A stretch of DNA of 64,000 nucleotides. It comes from JADMIH01 sp035274425. Lineage in GTDB: Bacteria > Chloroflexota > Chloroflexia > QHBQ01 > JADMIH01. The stretch lies in contig DATEOC010000084.1 in NCBI GenBank assembly GCA_035274425.1, positions 118,863-182,862 on the forward strand, written 5' to 3'. Every line of letters starts with the position of its first letter. The stretch's first letter is position 1. The notes beneath the pieces are model-generated. The model searched no databases, had not been told where the DNA came from, and saw only the letters and a program-made list of their open reading frames with translations. The position numbers were made by a program, and so were the translations under genes. Positions 48,158 to 55,547 of this stretch are shown here, piece after piece.

Positions 48158-48232
48158 CGAGCGTCATTCTCGCCTGGACAAACGTCACGCGTATACAGAT
48201 TTCTGCCCAGCATAACCCGAAAGAGGTCCCCT

Positions 48233-49792
48233 ATGGGCGATAGCCATACGGTCCCTGGCGCGCCCTTACGCCTGGCAGAGCTTGTGGCTGCCTTCTCTCT
48301 CGCCACAGACATAGGCACGGGCGTGCCTGTTGAGACGATGCTGAGCGTGGCCCTCATGTCTGTTCACCTCGGTGAAGCGCATGGCCTGGGTGACGCGGAG
48401 CTTGTCACTACCTATTATCTGCCCCTGCTGGCCCTCACAGGCTGCACGGCCACCGCCCCACTCTCCGCCGAGATGCTAGGCGATGAGACGGACCCAGATG
48501 TCGTGGGTGAATGGTTGAACACCGACTTCGGCAAACCCGGCGAAGCCATGGGCTTCATATTTCGCAACATCGGCAAAGACAAGCCTCCACTCAGCCGTGT
48601 CGCCTTCATTTTCTCATTGCTGTCAGGCGGTCTCGTCGCATCGGGCAAAGCTCACTGCGAGGTGGCCCGCCGCATCTCGGAACGGTTAGGCTTCGGCCAG
48701 GATGTGCAAGACAGTATCTGGCACGTCAACGAAAGATGGGATGGGCGTGGCGCGCCCAATAAGGTGAAAGGCGAAGCCCTCACCCTCCCCGCTCGCATTC
48801 TCCACCTCTCTTTGGATATCGTATACGCATACCAGAGCGCAGGGCACGACGCCGCGCTTGCTATGGCCAAGCACAAAATAGGGACCAAATATGACCCTGC
48901 CCTTGTAGAGACCTTCCTGCGCAACGCAGATCAGTTGCTCCCTCTGCTGGATAGCGGATCGATCTGGGACGCCACCCTCAAGGCCGAACCGGGGTCACAG
49001 CCCTACATAACCGAGGACCGGCTTGATACGGCAGCCAAAGCTATCGCCGACTTTGCCGATCTGAAAACACCCTTTATGGTAGGCCACTCGACCCATCTAG
49101 CCGAGCTTGCCACCGCCGCCGCTAAACGCTGTGGGCTGCCCGCATCCGATATAGTAACGGTCCGGCGGGCGGCGCTCGTGCATGACGTGGGCAGAGTGGG
49201 CATAACCGCTCGCATCTGGGGCAAGTCAAGCGCCCTCACCGAAAGCGAGTGGGAGCGCGTCCGCCTCTACCCTTACTACACCGAGCGGGTGCTTGCCCGG
49301 CCAAAGGCGCTGGCTCCACTGGGAACACTGGCTGCGCTGCACCGCGAGCGCCTCGATGGGTCCGGCTACCACAGAGGGTTTCCCGCGACTCTCCTCACAG
49401 CGTCCGCGCGGATATTAGCCGCAGCCGACGCTTACCAGGCCATGACCGAGCCGCGCCCCTATCGCCCCGCACTCGACCCCGACGCTGCCGCCGAACAGCT
49501 TCGCAAAGAGGTACGCTCCGGGCATATAGATAGTGAAGCCGCCAACGCGGTCTTGGCCGTAGCGGGCCACCACGTAGCAGCCTCCCGTATAGAACGTCCC
49601 GCTGGCCTCAGCGACCGTGAAATAGAGGTATTGCGCTTGCTGGCACGCGGCCTCCCGGTGAAGGATATAGCTGAGGCCCTCGTGGTCTCAAAGAAGACCC
49701 TGGACAATCACGTGCAGCATATCTACAACAAGATAGGCGTCTCCACCCGCGCCGCGGCCACCTTCTTCGCCATGGAGCACAACCTCGTTTAG
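48233..49792 (+). CDS. Tandem HD-GYP-like protein with C-terminal LuxR HTH
   Basis: A 519-residue protein. The second HD-GYP domain (about 270-440) has VHDVGRVGI (HD), HRERLDGSGYHRG (GYP-like) and AAADAYQAMTEPRPYR, the pattern of c-di-GMP phosphodiesterases. The first domain (about 10-250) repeats the fold, with HVNERWDGRGAPNKVKGEAL but without an HD pair, so it is probably inactive. Residues 450-515 are a LuxR/GerE helix-turn-helix: LSDREIEVLRLLARGLPVKDIAEALVVSKKTLDNHVQHIYNKIGVSTR. It probably links a cyclic nucleotide or other ligand to transcription. AGAGG precedes the ATG. The gene starts 75 bp after nuoN. Confidence 0.85.
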   Translation: MGDSHTVPGAPLRLAELVAAFSLATDIGTGVPVETMLSVALMSVHLGEAHGLGDAELVTTYYLPLLALTGCTATAPLSAEMLGDETDPDVVGEWLNTDFGKPGEAMGFIFRNIGKDKPPLSRVAFIFSLLSGGLVASGKAHCEVARRISERLGFGQDVQDSIWHVNERWDGRGAPNKVKGEALTLPARILHLSLDIVYAYQSAGHDAALAMAKHKIGTKYDPALVETFLRNADQLLPLLDSGSIWDATLKAEPGSQPYITEDRLDTAAKAIADFADLKTPFMVGHSTHLAELATAAAKRCGLPASDIVTVRRAALVHDVGRVGITARIWGKSSALTESEWERVRLYPYYTERVLARPKALAPLGTLAALHRERLDGSGYHRGFPATLLTASARILAAADAYQAMTEPRPYRPALDPDAAAEQLRKEVRSGHIDSEAANAVLAVAGHHVAASRIERPAGLSDREIEVLRLLARGLPVKDIAEALVVSKKTLDNHVQHIYNKIGVSTRAAATFFAMEHNLV

Positions 49793-49811
49793 AAGTACTA
49801 ACAAAAGCTCT

Positions 49812-49840
49812 GTAGGGACGTGCCGTCGGCACGTCCCTAC
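49812..49840. repeat. 29-bp palindrome, GTAGGG family
   Basis: GTAGGGACGTGCCG-T-CGGCACGTCCCTAC, third member of the family (3820, 12014). It follows the HD-GYP gene by 19 bp. Confidence 0.85.
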
Positions 49841-49987
49841 CTCCTTACCCAGAACACTCCGTTAGGAATCCTTAGTAAGAATGAGTAAATTTCCCTATGC
49901 AGCCCTTCTCGGGCGGCAATAGAATGAGGGCGTTGGCGATAACCCAACAATAACCAATTCTATAACCGCCCTAAGGAGGCAAATACA

Positions 49988-50446
49988 ATGTCCGCAACAT
50001 CCGCAACACCATCCAGACAAGAAGTTCTGTCCGTAGTGCGCCGCTTCGTTGATACGGCCAACAGTGGGGACCTGCAAGCGTCAATCGCCACGCACTCCAC
50101 CGACACCGTGGTCCATTTCCCCGGCCTTCCCCTCATGACCTTCGAAGCCTGGAAGCCCTTTGTGCTCTCGTACTTCAGCGCCTTCCCCGACCTTCGCATC
50201 AATGTCAACTGGGAGGACGCCATCATCGAAGGGAACAGGCTCGCGAGTCCATATACTATGACCGGCACCCACCTGGGGGACTTGATGGGCATCCCTGCTA
50301 CCGGCAGAAAAATATCGGTCTTTGGCATCAATATCTTCTACATCCGCGACGGCAAGATAGTCGAAGAGTGGGACTTGAATGACGGCGTTGGCCTGCTGCA
50401 ACAGCTTGGCGTCATCCCCGCCCCCGATGCACTTCCTGTAGGCTAG
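49988..50446 (+). CDS. SnoaL-like (NTF2-fold) protein
   Basis: A 152-residue protein of the SnoaL-like cyclase/ester-cyclase group: VVRRFVDTANSGDLQASIATHSTDTVVHFPG, FPDLRINVNWEDAIIEGNRLASPYTMTGTHLGDLMGIPATGRKI, FYIRDGKIVEEWDLNDGVGLLQQLG. The fold often hosts small isomerases, but many members have no known reaction. AAGGAGG lies about 8 nt before the ATG. It stands alone, closed by a perfect hairpin. Confidence 0.85.
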   Translation: MSATSATPSRQEVLSVVRRFVDTANSGDLQASIATHSTDTVVHFPGLPLMTFEAWKPFVLSYFSAFPDLRINVNWEDAIIEGNRLASPYTMTGTHLGDLMGIPATGRKISVFGINIFYIRDGKIVEEWDLNDGVGLLQQLGVIPAPDALPVG

Positions 50447-50459
50447 ACCCTGCATCTCT

Positions 50460-50505
50460 TACACACCAGAATCGGTCCTGCATGCAGGACCGATTCTGGT
50501 GTGTA
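50460..50505. terminator. 23-bp perfect palindrome after the SnoaL-like gene
   Basis: Arms 50460-50482 and 50483-50505 are exact inverse copies (TACACACCAGAATCGG...) with the loop formed by the central CATG. There is no long T-tract, so termination is probable but not certain. Confidence 0.65.
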
Positions 50506-50530
50506 ATGCACCGCTCTCTCTTCGATAGGG

Positions 50531-50559
50531 TTGTCCCGATATCCCCTTTGGCGTACAAT
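50531..50559 (+). promoter_or_regulatory. promoter of the DUF433/DUF5615 operon
   Basis: TTGTCC (50531-50536) and TACAAT (50554-50559) are spaced by 17 bp, giving a leader of about 50 nt with AAGGAG (50604-50609) before the ATG. Confidence 0.7.
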
Positions 50560-50618
50560 AATCCCAAAGGTAACGCTGATGGCGATAGTAAGGAGTAGAT
50601 GGTAAGGAGTATAGGAGC

Positions 50619-50846
50619 ATGGAGTTTCAACGTATCACGATAAATCCCAAACAGATGGGTGGTGTGCCCTGTATTCGTGGCATGAGGTTTCCTGTCGCGA
50701 CTGTACTAGGTATGTTAGCCGATGGGATGACAGAGGATCAGATTCTCTCCGACTTTCCTGACTTAGAGAAAGAAGATATTCGTGAAGCTTTATGGTATGC
50801 AGCTGAAGCCGTTCAGTTCCGTGAATTGCCCCTTATAACTACTTGA
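50619..50846 (+). CDS. DUF433 antitoxin
   Basis: A 75-residue protein of the DUF433 family (helix-turn-helix): ITINPKQMGGVPCIRGMRFPVATVLGMLADGMTEDQILSDFPDLEKEDIREALWYAA. It pairs with the adjacent DUF5615 PIN-like toxin. The first gene of its operon, and probably represses it. Confidence 0.92.
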   Translation: MEFQRITINPKQMGGVPCIRGMRFPVATVLGMLADGMTEDQILSDFPDLEKEDIREALWYAAEAVQFRELPLITT

Positions 50847-50856
50847 TCCCTGGGCT

Positions 50857-51273
50857 TTGAAGTTTCTCATTGATCATCCCTTGTCACCTCGTCTGGCTCA
50901 TGAGTTGCGCCAGGCTGGGCACGATGCAATCCATGTACGTGAGCACGGTTTACATGTAGTTGAGGATGAGATTATCTTCGACCGTGCCTACAAAGAAGGG
51001 CGCATTATTGTTTCTGCCGACACTGATTTTGGGGAGATACTGTCGGTTCTAGGTGCAACAAAACCATCAGTAATACTTTTCCGAAGAGGCACGCAACGGT
51101 ATTGGACTGTTCAGTTAGCCCTCCTGTTGGCGAATTTAGATTCATTACGAGAGTCGCTTGAGCAAGGATGCATAGTCGTCTTTACTCTAACACACATACG
51201 AATCCGTCGACTCCCAATAATACGTGGCGGTAACGGGTACAAGCCAATAACACCTGAGCACACATTATCATGA
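50857..51273 (+). CDS. DUF5615 PIN-like toxin
   Basis: A 138-residue PIN-like protein: FLIDHPLSPRLAHELRQAGHDAIHVREHG, IIVSADTDFGEILSVLGATKPSVILFRRG. The acidic residues of the family (Asp in LIDHPLS, DTDFG) are present. Start TTG 50857, 10 bp after the antitoxin stop; no better start is visible. The stop overlaps the next ATG (ATGA), so the following zinc-ribbon gene may be co-transcribed by chance of position. Confidence 0.88.
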   Translation: MKFLIDHPLSPRLAHELRQAGHDAIHVREHGLHVVEDEIIFDRAYKEGRIIVSADTDFGEILSVLGATKPSVILFRRGTQRYWTVQLALLLANLDSLRESLEQGCIVVFTLTHIRIRRLPIIRGGNGYKPITPEHTLS

Positions 51274-52355
51274 ACTGTCCCCAATGCGGCGCGGACACCC
51301 ACCCAGGCCAGAAGTTCTGTGCCAGATGCGGCTCTCCATTAGCAGCTACTACGACTGCACCCGCCTCCACAGTAGCAGATGCCATACCTCCCTTGCCTAT
51401 TCCGGCTCAACTTCCTGTGCCATACTCCCAGGAGACGCCCAACCCCCAAACACCAATCACCGGACCCGTCTATCCACAGGCTGCTCCACCCTTCATTCCG
51501 ACCTCTATAGCTCCCATACGTGCTCGCAGCCGTAATCGCGTCCTGCTCGTCATAGCCGCAGCCCTGACGCTCCTCGCCATACCTGCCGTAGTCATGGCGC
51601 TCCTCCTTGCCTCGAAGGGGCCGTCAAACGCTTCAAGTGCACTCCTTACTCCCACAGCTGTACCCACAACCGATGCCGCCCTCTCCACCACACCCCAGGC
51701 CACATCCTCGGTCACAGCCGTTGTCTTAGACGCAGAAGCCGAAGCCACCCTCAACCGCGCAGCCGAGGCGATGCGCGATGTGAAGACCCTGAGCTACAGT
51801 AGCGAAGTCGGCTTCTTCGGTGTCGATTCGAACAGGCCAGACATCACAGATACCCAACCACTCAACCTCACCCTGAGCGGCGACGTCTCACTCCCAGATA
51901 GTTTCACTCTCAACTCCAATATCCCCCAGCTAGGCCAGTACGTCACAATCGCCGGAGACACCTGGAAGCGCCAAAGCATAAATGATCCGTGGGCACCACA
52001 AGACACCAGCAGCTCAAGCCTCGGCATCGTCAATCCTCTCACCTTCTCTTCATACCTCTATTACCACGAACCGGGCACAGTCCAGCTCATAAGCACCGAC
52101 ACGCAGAGGGGCAAGACCCTGCACCGCGTCCGCTTCGCGGTAGACACCAGGCGCATGGCCGCCGACACCGACGATAGCTCCACACGCCAAATCTTCAGCA
52201 CCAGCCGCATCAACGTAGACATCTGGGTCAACGACGCCGACTCTCTTCTTGACCACATGACTCTATCGGTCGATATGGAAAGCGGCGCGGGCGTCATACT
52301 GCGCACAACTTTCTCAAACTACAATGGCAACGTAGTCATAGAGCCGCCGCAATAA
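51270..52355 (+). CDS. Zinc-ribbon membrane protein with an extracytoplasmic lipoprotein-like domain
   Basis: A 361-residue protein. An N-terminal zinc ribbon (CPQCGADTHPGQKFCARCG) is followed by a Pro-rich linker, one membrane helix (about 91-113, VLLVIAAALTLLAIPAVVMALLLA), a Thr/Ser-rich stalk and an outer domain of about 210 residues. The latter (LNRAAEAMRDVKTLSYSSEVGF...LTLSGDVSLPDSF...) resembles LppX/LprG- or LolA-like beta sheets that bind lipids. The zinc ribbon is cytoplasmic and the beta domain outside. The role is unknown. Confidence 0.65.
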   Translation: MNCPQCGADTHPGQKFCARCGSPLAATTTAPASTVADAIPPLPIPAQLPVPYSQETPNPQTPITGPVYPQAAPPFIPTSIAPIRARSRNRVLLVIAAALTLLAIPAVVMALLLASKGPSNASSALLTPTAVPTTDAALSTTPQATSSVTAVVLDAEAEATLNRAAEAMRDVKTLSYSSEVGFFGVDSNRPDITDTQPLNLTLSGDVSLPDSFTLNSNIPQLGQYVTIAGDTWKRQSINDPWAPQDTSSSSLGIVNPLTFSSYLYYHEPGTVQLISTDTQRGKTLHRVRFAVDTRRMAADTDDSSTRQIFSTSRINVDIWVNDADSLLDHMTLSVDMESGAGVILRTTFSNYNGNVVIEPPQ

Positions 52356-52383
52356 CAGAGGTAGCGACCCAAGGAGGTCTACC

Positions 52384-53373
52384 ATGATTGCACTCGCTAT
52401 TCGCAGGTCCTGGTTGCCCTATACTGCCGTATTCATCCTCCCCTTTCTCAGCCTGGGTGGGATAACTTCCGCTCCTGCGCAATCTGACACGCCCCAGGCT
52501 AACTGCAACCAGACCTCCACAGGCTATGTGCCGCTAAATGACCTGGGCTATGGCACGTACCAGGGATATGAAGGTGGCCTCTATCCCTTCGGCGAAAACC
52601 ACCCCCCGCTCGACTACAAGTGGATTGGGCGCGCTCACGCCCGCCTCGTCGTGCCCCTCGACGCCAACGGCCAGCCCGACACCACCAATGGCAGGATCGT
52701 GCTCCTATCGGTCGGCATGTCCAACACCACCCAGGAGTTCTCGACCTTCAAGAGTATGGCCGACGCCGATGCGCAGAAGAATCCCAAGCTCACCATAGTG
52801 GACGGCGCGCAGGGTGGACAGGACGCCCAGGCAATCAGGAACCCCAACGCCCCCTTCTGGACGATAATAGACCAGCGCTTAGCCAACGTGGGCGTCACCC
52901 CCAACCAGGTGCAGACTGCCTGGCTCAAAGAGGCCATCGCCGGAGAGAACCGCCCCTTCCCCGCCGACGCACAGGGCCTGCGCGACGCCCTCCGCGACAT
53001 AGTCGGCATCATGCAGGCGCGCTATCCCAACCTCCAGATCATCTACCTTGCGAGCCGCATCTACGCCGGGTACGCAAGCACGGCCCTCAACCCTGAGCCA
53101 TACGCCTACCAGAGCGGCTTCGCCGTCAAGTGGCTCATCGAAGAGCACACGGTCGGCGACCCACCGGGAGCATGGCTCGCCTGGGGTCCCTATCTATGGG
53201 CCGATGGTCTCAAGCCCCGCAGCGACGGCCTTATTTGGCAGTGCAGCGATTTCGCGGAAGACGGCACCCACCCCGCGACGGGCGGGCGCACAAAGGTAGC
53301 CAACATGCTGCTGAACTTCCTCAAAACCGAGGAGACGGCGCGAGGCTGGTTCCTCCGCCCAAGCGCCAGGTAA
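52384..53373 (+). CDS. Secreted SGNH-like hydrolase
   Basis: A 329-residue exported protein with a signal peptide (RRSWLPYTAVFILPFLSLGGITSAPAQS). VLLSVGMSNTTQEF resembles block I with Ser as nucleophile, and DFAEDGTHPATGGRTKVANMLLNFL supplies the D-x2-H pair of block V of the SGNH/GDSL fold. The substrate is unknown, possibly an envelope or environmental ester. GGAGG lies about 8 nt before the ATG. A 21-bp hairpin closes the gene. Confidence 0.7.
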   Translation: MIALAIRRSWLPYTAVFILPFLSLGGITSAPAQSDTPQANCNQTSTGYVPLNDLGYGTYQGYEGGLYPFGENHPPLDYKWIGRAHARLVVPLDANGQPDTTNGRIVLLSVGMSNTTQEFSTFKSMADADAQKNPKLTIVDGAQGGQDAQAIRNPNAPFWTIIDQRLANVGVTPNQVQTAWLKEAIAGENRPFPADAQGLRDALRDIVGIMQARYPNLQIIYLASRIYAGYASTALNPEPYAYQSGFAVKWLIEEHTVGDPPGAWLAWGPYLWADGLKPRSDGLIWQCSDFAEDGTHPATGGRTKVANMLLNFLKTEETARGWFLRPSAR

Positions 53374-53399
53374 TCGCCCCGCCTCTCACCCTTGCTGGA

Positions 53400-53444
53400 G
53401 CACGAAAAAGAGGTTCCGGCCTAGCCGGAACCTCTTTTTCGTGC
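53400..53444. terminator. bidirectional intrinsic terminator, 21-bp perfect stem
   Basis: Arms 53400-53420 and 53424-53444 are exact inverse copies with a CTA loop. The GC core GAGGTTCCGGC is followed by TTTTT in either direction. It separates the convergent hydrolase gene and the membrane protein gene. Confidence 0.9.
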
Positions 53445-53464
53445 TTTCAACGATTATTGGACTT

Positions 53465-53860
53465 CTAAGCCTTATGCCGCCAGGCTACCAGGTTCTCTAT
53501 GAGGACGGCCACGGCGAACAAGATAGCGGGCCAAATCAATTGCCCGGCTACCTGACCTATTAGTTCGCCGGTGTTACCGAGCAGAACCTTGAAGCCATCC
53601 ACTGGCGGGAGGCTCGTGAGTATGAAGATGCCTCTTATACACGCCGATATCAACACGAATAACAAGGCAAGCCACGCTATAATCCTTATCAGCATGACCG
53701 CCATGCGCTCAGCCGGATTCAGGGGAATACCTGGACTTACCCCGAATAGGTTGCCGCCACCGCCCCTCTGCGGGGGCATTTGCTGCGGGTAGCCCATCGG
53801 CGGGCCTTGCTGTGGGTATCCACCGGACGGTTGTTGTCCTGGTGGTGGAGCTTGATACAT
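53465..53860 (-). CDS. Small membrane protein with Pro/Gln-rich N-terminus
   Basis: A 131-residue protein with a Pro/Gln/Gly-rich cytoplasmic tail (about 1-40) and two membrane helices (about 53-80 and 105-125). It is a paralogue of the next gene: NPAERMAVMLIRIIAWLALLFVLISACIRGI matches NSLERFTVMLIRLVAWIALLLLIIRVCGGGI. The function is unknown. It lies 135 bp downstream of its paralogue, so a tandem duplication is likely. Confidence 0.75.
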   Translation of the reverse strand: MYQAPPPGQQPSGGYPQQGPPMGYPQQMPPQRGGGGNLFGVSPGIPLNPAERMAVMLIRIIAWLALLFVLISACIRGIFILTSLPPVDGFKVLLGNTGELIGQVAGQLIWPAILFAVAVLIENLVAWRHKA

Positions 53861-53928
53861 GATTTGTCCTCCTCTTTCACCTTTTCTTGATATTAATCGT
53901 CTTTCCTACAAAACCAACTGACACGCGA

Positions 53929-53975
53929 TTTCGTCGTCTGTCGTCCGTCGTCCGTCTTTCGTCCTTCGTCCAACG
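53929..53975. repeat. CGTCCTT/GTCGTCC heptamer array
   Basis: TCGTCTG, TCGTCCG, TCGTCCG, TCTTTCG and TCCTTCG-type units follow each other. It lies between the two paralogous membrane protein genes. Confidence 0.85.
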
Positions 53976-53994
53976 CCCCATACTGGCTTTGTCA

Positions 53995-54450
53995 CTAAGA
54001 CCTGTTGTTCCGCATCGTCGCCAGGCTCTCCACTATAGACGCCAGCGCAAGCAGGGTAACTGCGGCGATAGCGCCACCGGCAAACTCTGCCAGGTAGTTG
54101 AGGAACGCTCTCCAGATAAGGCCGAAGCTGCCGCCGGAGTTCATTAGCGCATCGATACCCCCGCCGCATACACGTATGATAAGCAAGAGCAGAGCTATCC
54201 ACGCGACGAGCCTGATCAGCATTACCGTGAATCGCTCAAGCGAGTTCAGCTGGACGTCCGGGTTGACAAGATAGGGGTTACCTTTCCCCATGTTCGCCAT
54301 ACTCTTCATGTCCGGCATGGAAGGCCCCTGGCGCTGAGGAGGTGGCTGCTGGTAGCTTTGCTGAGGGGGTGGTTGCTGCTGGTAGCCTTGCTGCGGAGGG
54401 GGTTGCCCCTGCGGTGGCTGCGATCCTGCTGGCCGGTCATCTGTGTTCAT
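53995..54450 (-). CDS. Membrane protein with Pro/Gln-rich N-terminus, paralogue of the previous one
   Basis: A 151-residue protein. The first 55 residues are almost only Pro, Gln, Gly and Tyr (PPPQQGYQQQPPPQQSYQQ), followed by two membrane helices (about 82-105 and 118-142). Such tails are often sticky interaction segments. ATG 54450 is chosen since AAGGAGG lies 6 nt upstream; the longer frame has no such signal. The function is unknown. Confidence 0.78.
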   Translation of the reverse strand: MNTDDRPAGSQPPQGQPPPQQGYQQQPPPQQSYQQPPPQRQGPSMPDMKSMANMGKGNPYLVNPDVQLNSLERFTVMLIRLVAWIALLLLIIRVCGGGIDALMNSGGSFGLIWRAFLNYLAEFAGGAIAAVTLLALASIVESLATMRNNRS

Positions 54451-54674
54451 ACGGTCCTCCTTGTCTAGCTTAACTTCGCGACTTGATATAGGTAACCCCG
54501 GCGCACAAAGCAATAAGGGCAACTCTGTGCTTCCAGGTCCGCATTTTACGAGTGAGGCAAGTATAAATCAGCCCTACGCGTCTGTCAACCGTGTAAACGG
54601 CAATTTATCGACAAATTGCTGCCTCCCCGGGTGTTACCCCGACTCGTATATCTTCTTGGAGGCCAATTATCACC

Positions 54675-55208
54675 ATGCAAGAACTCGTATACTATTCAGA
54701 TAGCAGCACAAAAATCACCGGCGAATATGCCAGGCTCGGAGGCAAGAGCTACAGGCTGGCCGACCTCACGTCGGTAAGCGTTTCGGCTACGCAGACCGAC
54801 CGCGCTCGCAACGTGCCCTCTTTCCTCATTGTAGTGGGATCACTGCTGATGTTCTCTGTCACAAATTTGCAACGTTTCTTCCCCGTCGCCCTGGAGGATA
54901 TGATACCTGCCACCAGCGTGCTGGGTATGCTCATAGCCCTCGCCGGCCTCACGGTACTGATAATGCAGATGGTCATGAAGACTGACCACATCTTCATACT
55001 TTCTATCAATGGCACCTTCGGTAGTGCTTGCCCCTTCGCCTCCGATGACGAAGAATATGTCCGCAAGATAGCACAGGCATTAAATTTGGCTATCAAAGAT
55101 CGCCGCAGTGCCACCAGCTCCGACGCCGACCTGAGGGAGAGCAAAGAGACAAACAATACCGGCGACGTTCACCTCGGCATGGCTGCTTTCGCTGATACAA
55201 GTTCATAA
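54675..55208 (+). CDS. DUF6232-like membrane protein
   Basis: A 177-residue protein: an N-terminal strand region (YYSDSSTKITGEYARLGGKSYRLADLTSVSV), two membrane helices (about 48-67 and 79-101), and a cytoplasmic C-terminal part (ILSINGTFGSACPFASDDEEYVRKIAQALNLAI). The layout fits DUF6232 (a PH-like domain split by helices), a family of unknown function. GGAGG is about 12 nt upstream of the ATG. Confidence 0.6.
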   Translation: MQELVYYSDSSTKITGEYARLGGKSYRLADLTSVSVSATQTDRARNVPSFLIVVGSLLMFSVTNLQRFFPVALEDMIPATSVLGMLIALAGLTVLIMQMVMKTDHIFILSINGTFGSACPFASDDEEYVRKIAQALNLAIKDRRSATSSDADLRESKETNNTGDVHLGMAAFADTSS

Positions 55209-55238
55209 CTACTCATAGTTGAAATATTGACATTTCTA

Positions 55239-55295
55239 AAAAGGGTGGAAAAAAGAGGACTCGGTTGCGCCGAGTCCTCTTTTTTCCACCCTTTT
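55239..55295. terminator. intrinsic terminator, 26-bp perfect stem
   Basis: Arms 55239-55264 and 55270-55295 with loop TTGCG; the GC core GAGGACTCGG is followed by TTTTTT within the stem. It ends the DUF6232-like gene. The gap to gyrA (339 bp) otherwise holds the gyrA promoter. Confidence 0.9.
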
Positions 55296-55434
55296 CAACG
55301 CTTGTTCTATGGTACTCACGCTTATTGGAAATTCAGGGCATCTCATATTATTGTAACATTTCAACCTCCGGCAACTCGTAGAACAAATATTCGAATATTA
55401 TGTGCAAAACCTGGTAAAATCACCTCGAATCGGG

Positions 55435-55440
55435 TATAAT
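55435..55440 (+). promoter_or_regulatory. gyrA promoter, -10 box
   Basis: A perfect TATAAT; no clear -35 at 17 bp (TGGTAA). The leader would be about 100 nt and A+T rich, with AAAAAGGA before the ATG. Confidence 0.5.
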
Positions 55441-55547
55441 AAGGTAGGCAAGTCGCCCCTGACCGCGCGATAAGAAACTTTCATAATAATCTGCTAATTA
55501 CTATCTTTTAACCTCTTATTCGTAACCCTAAAAAGGACCCACAACAG

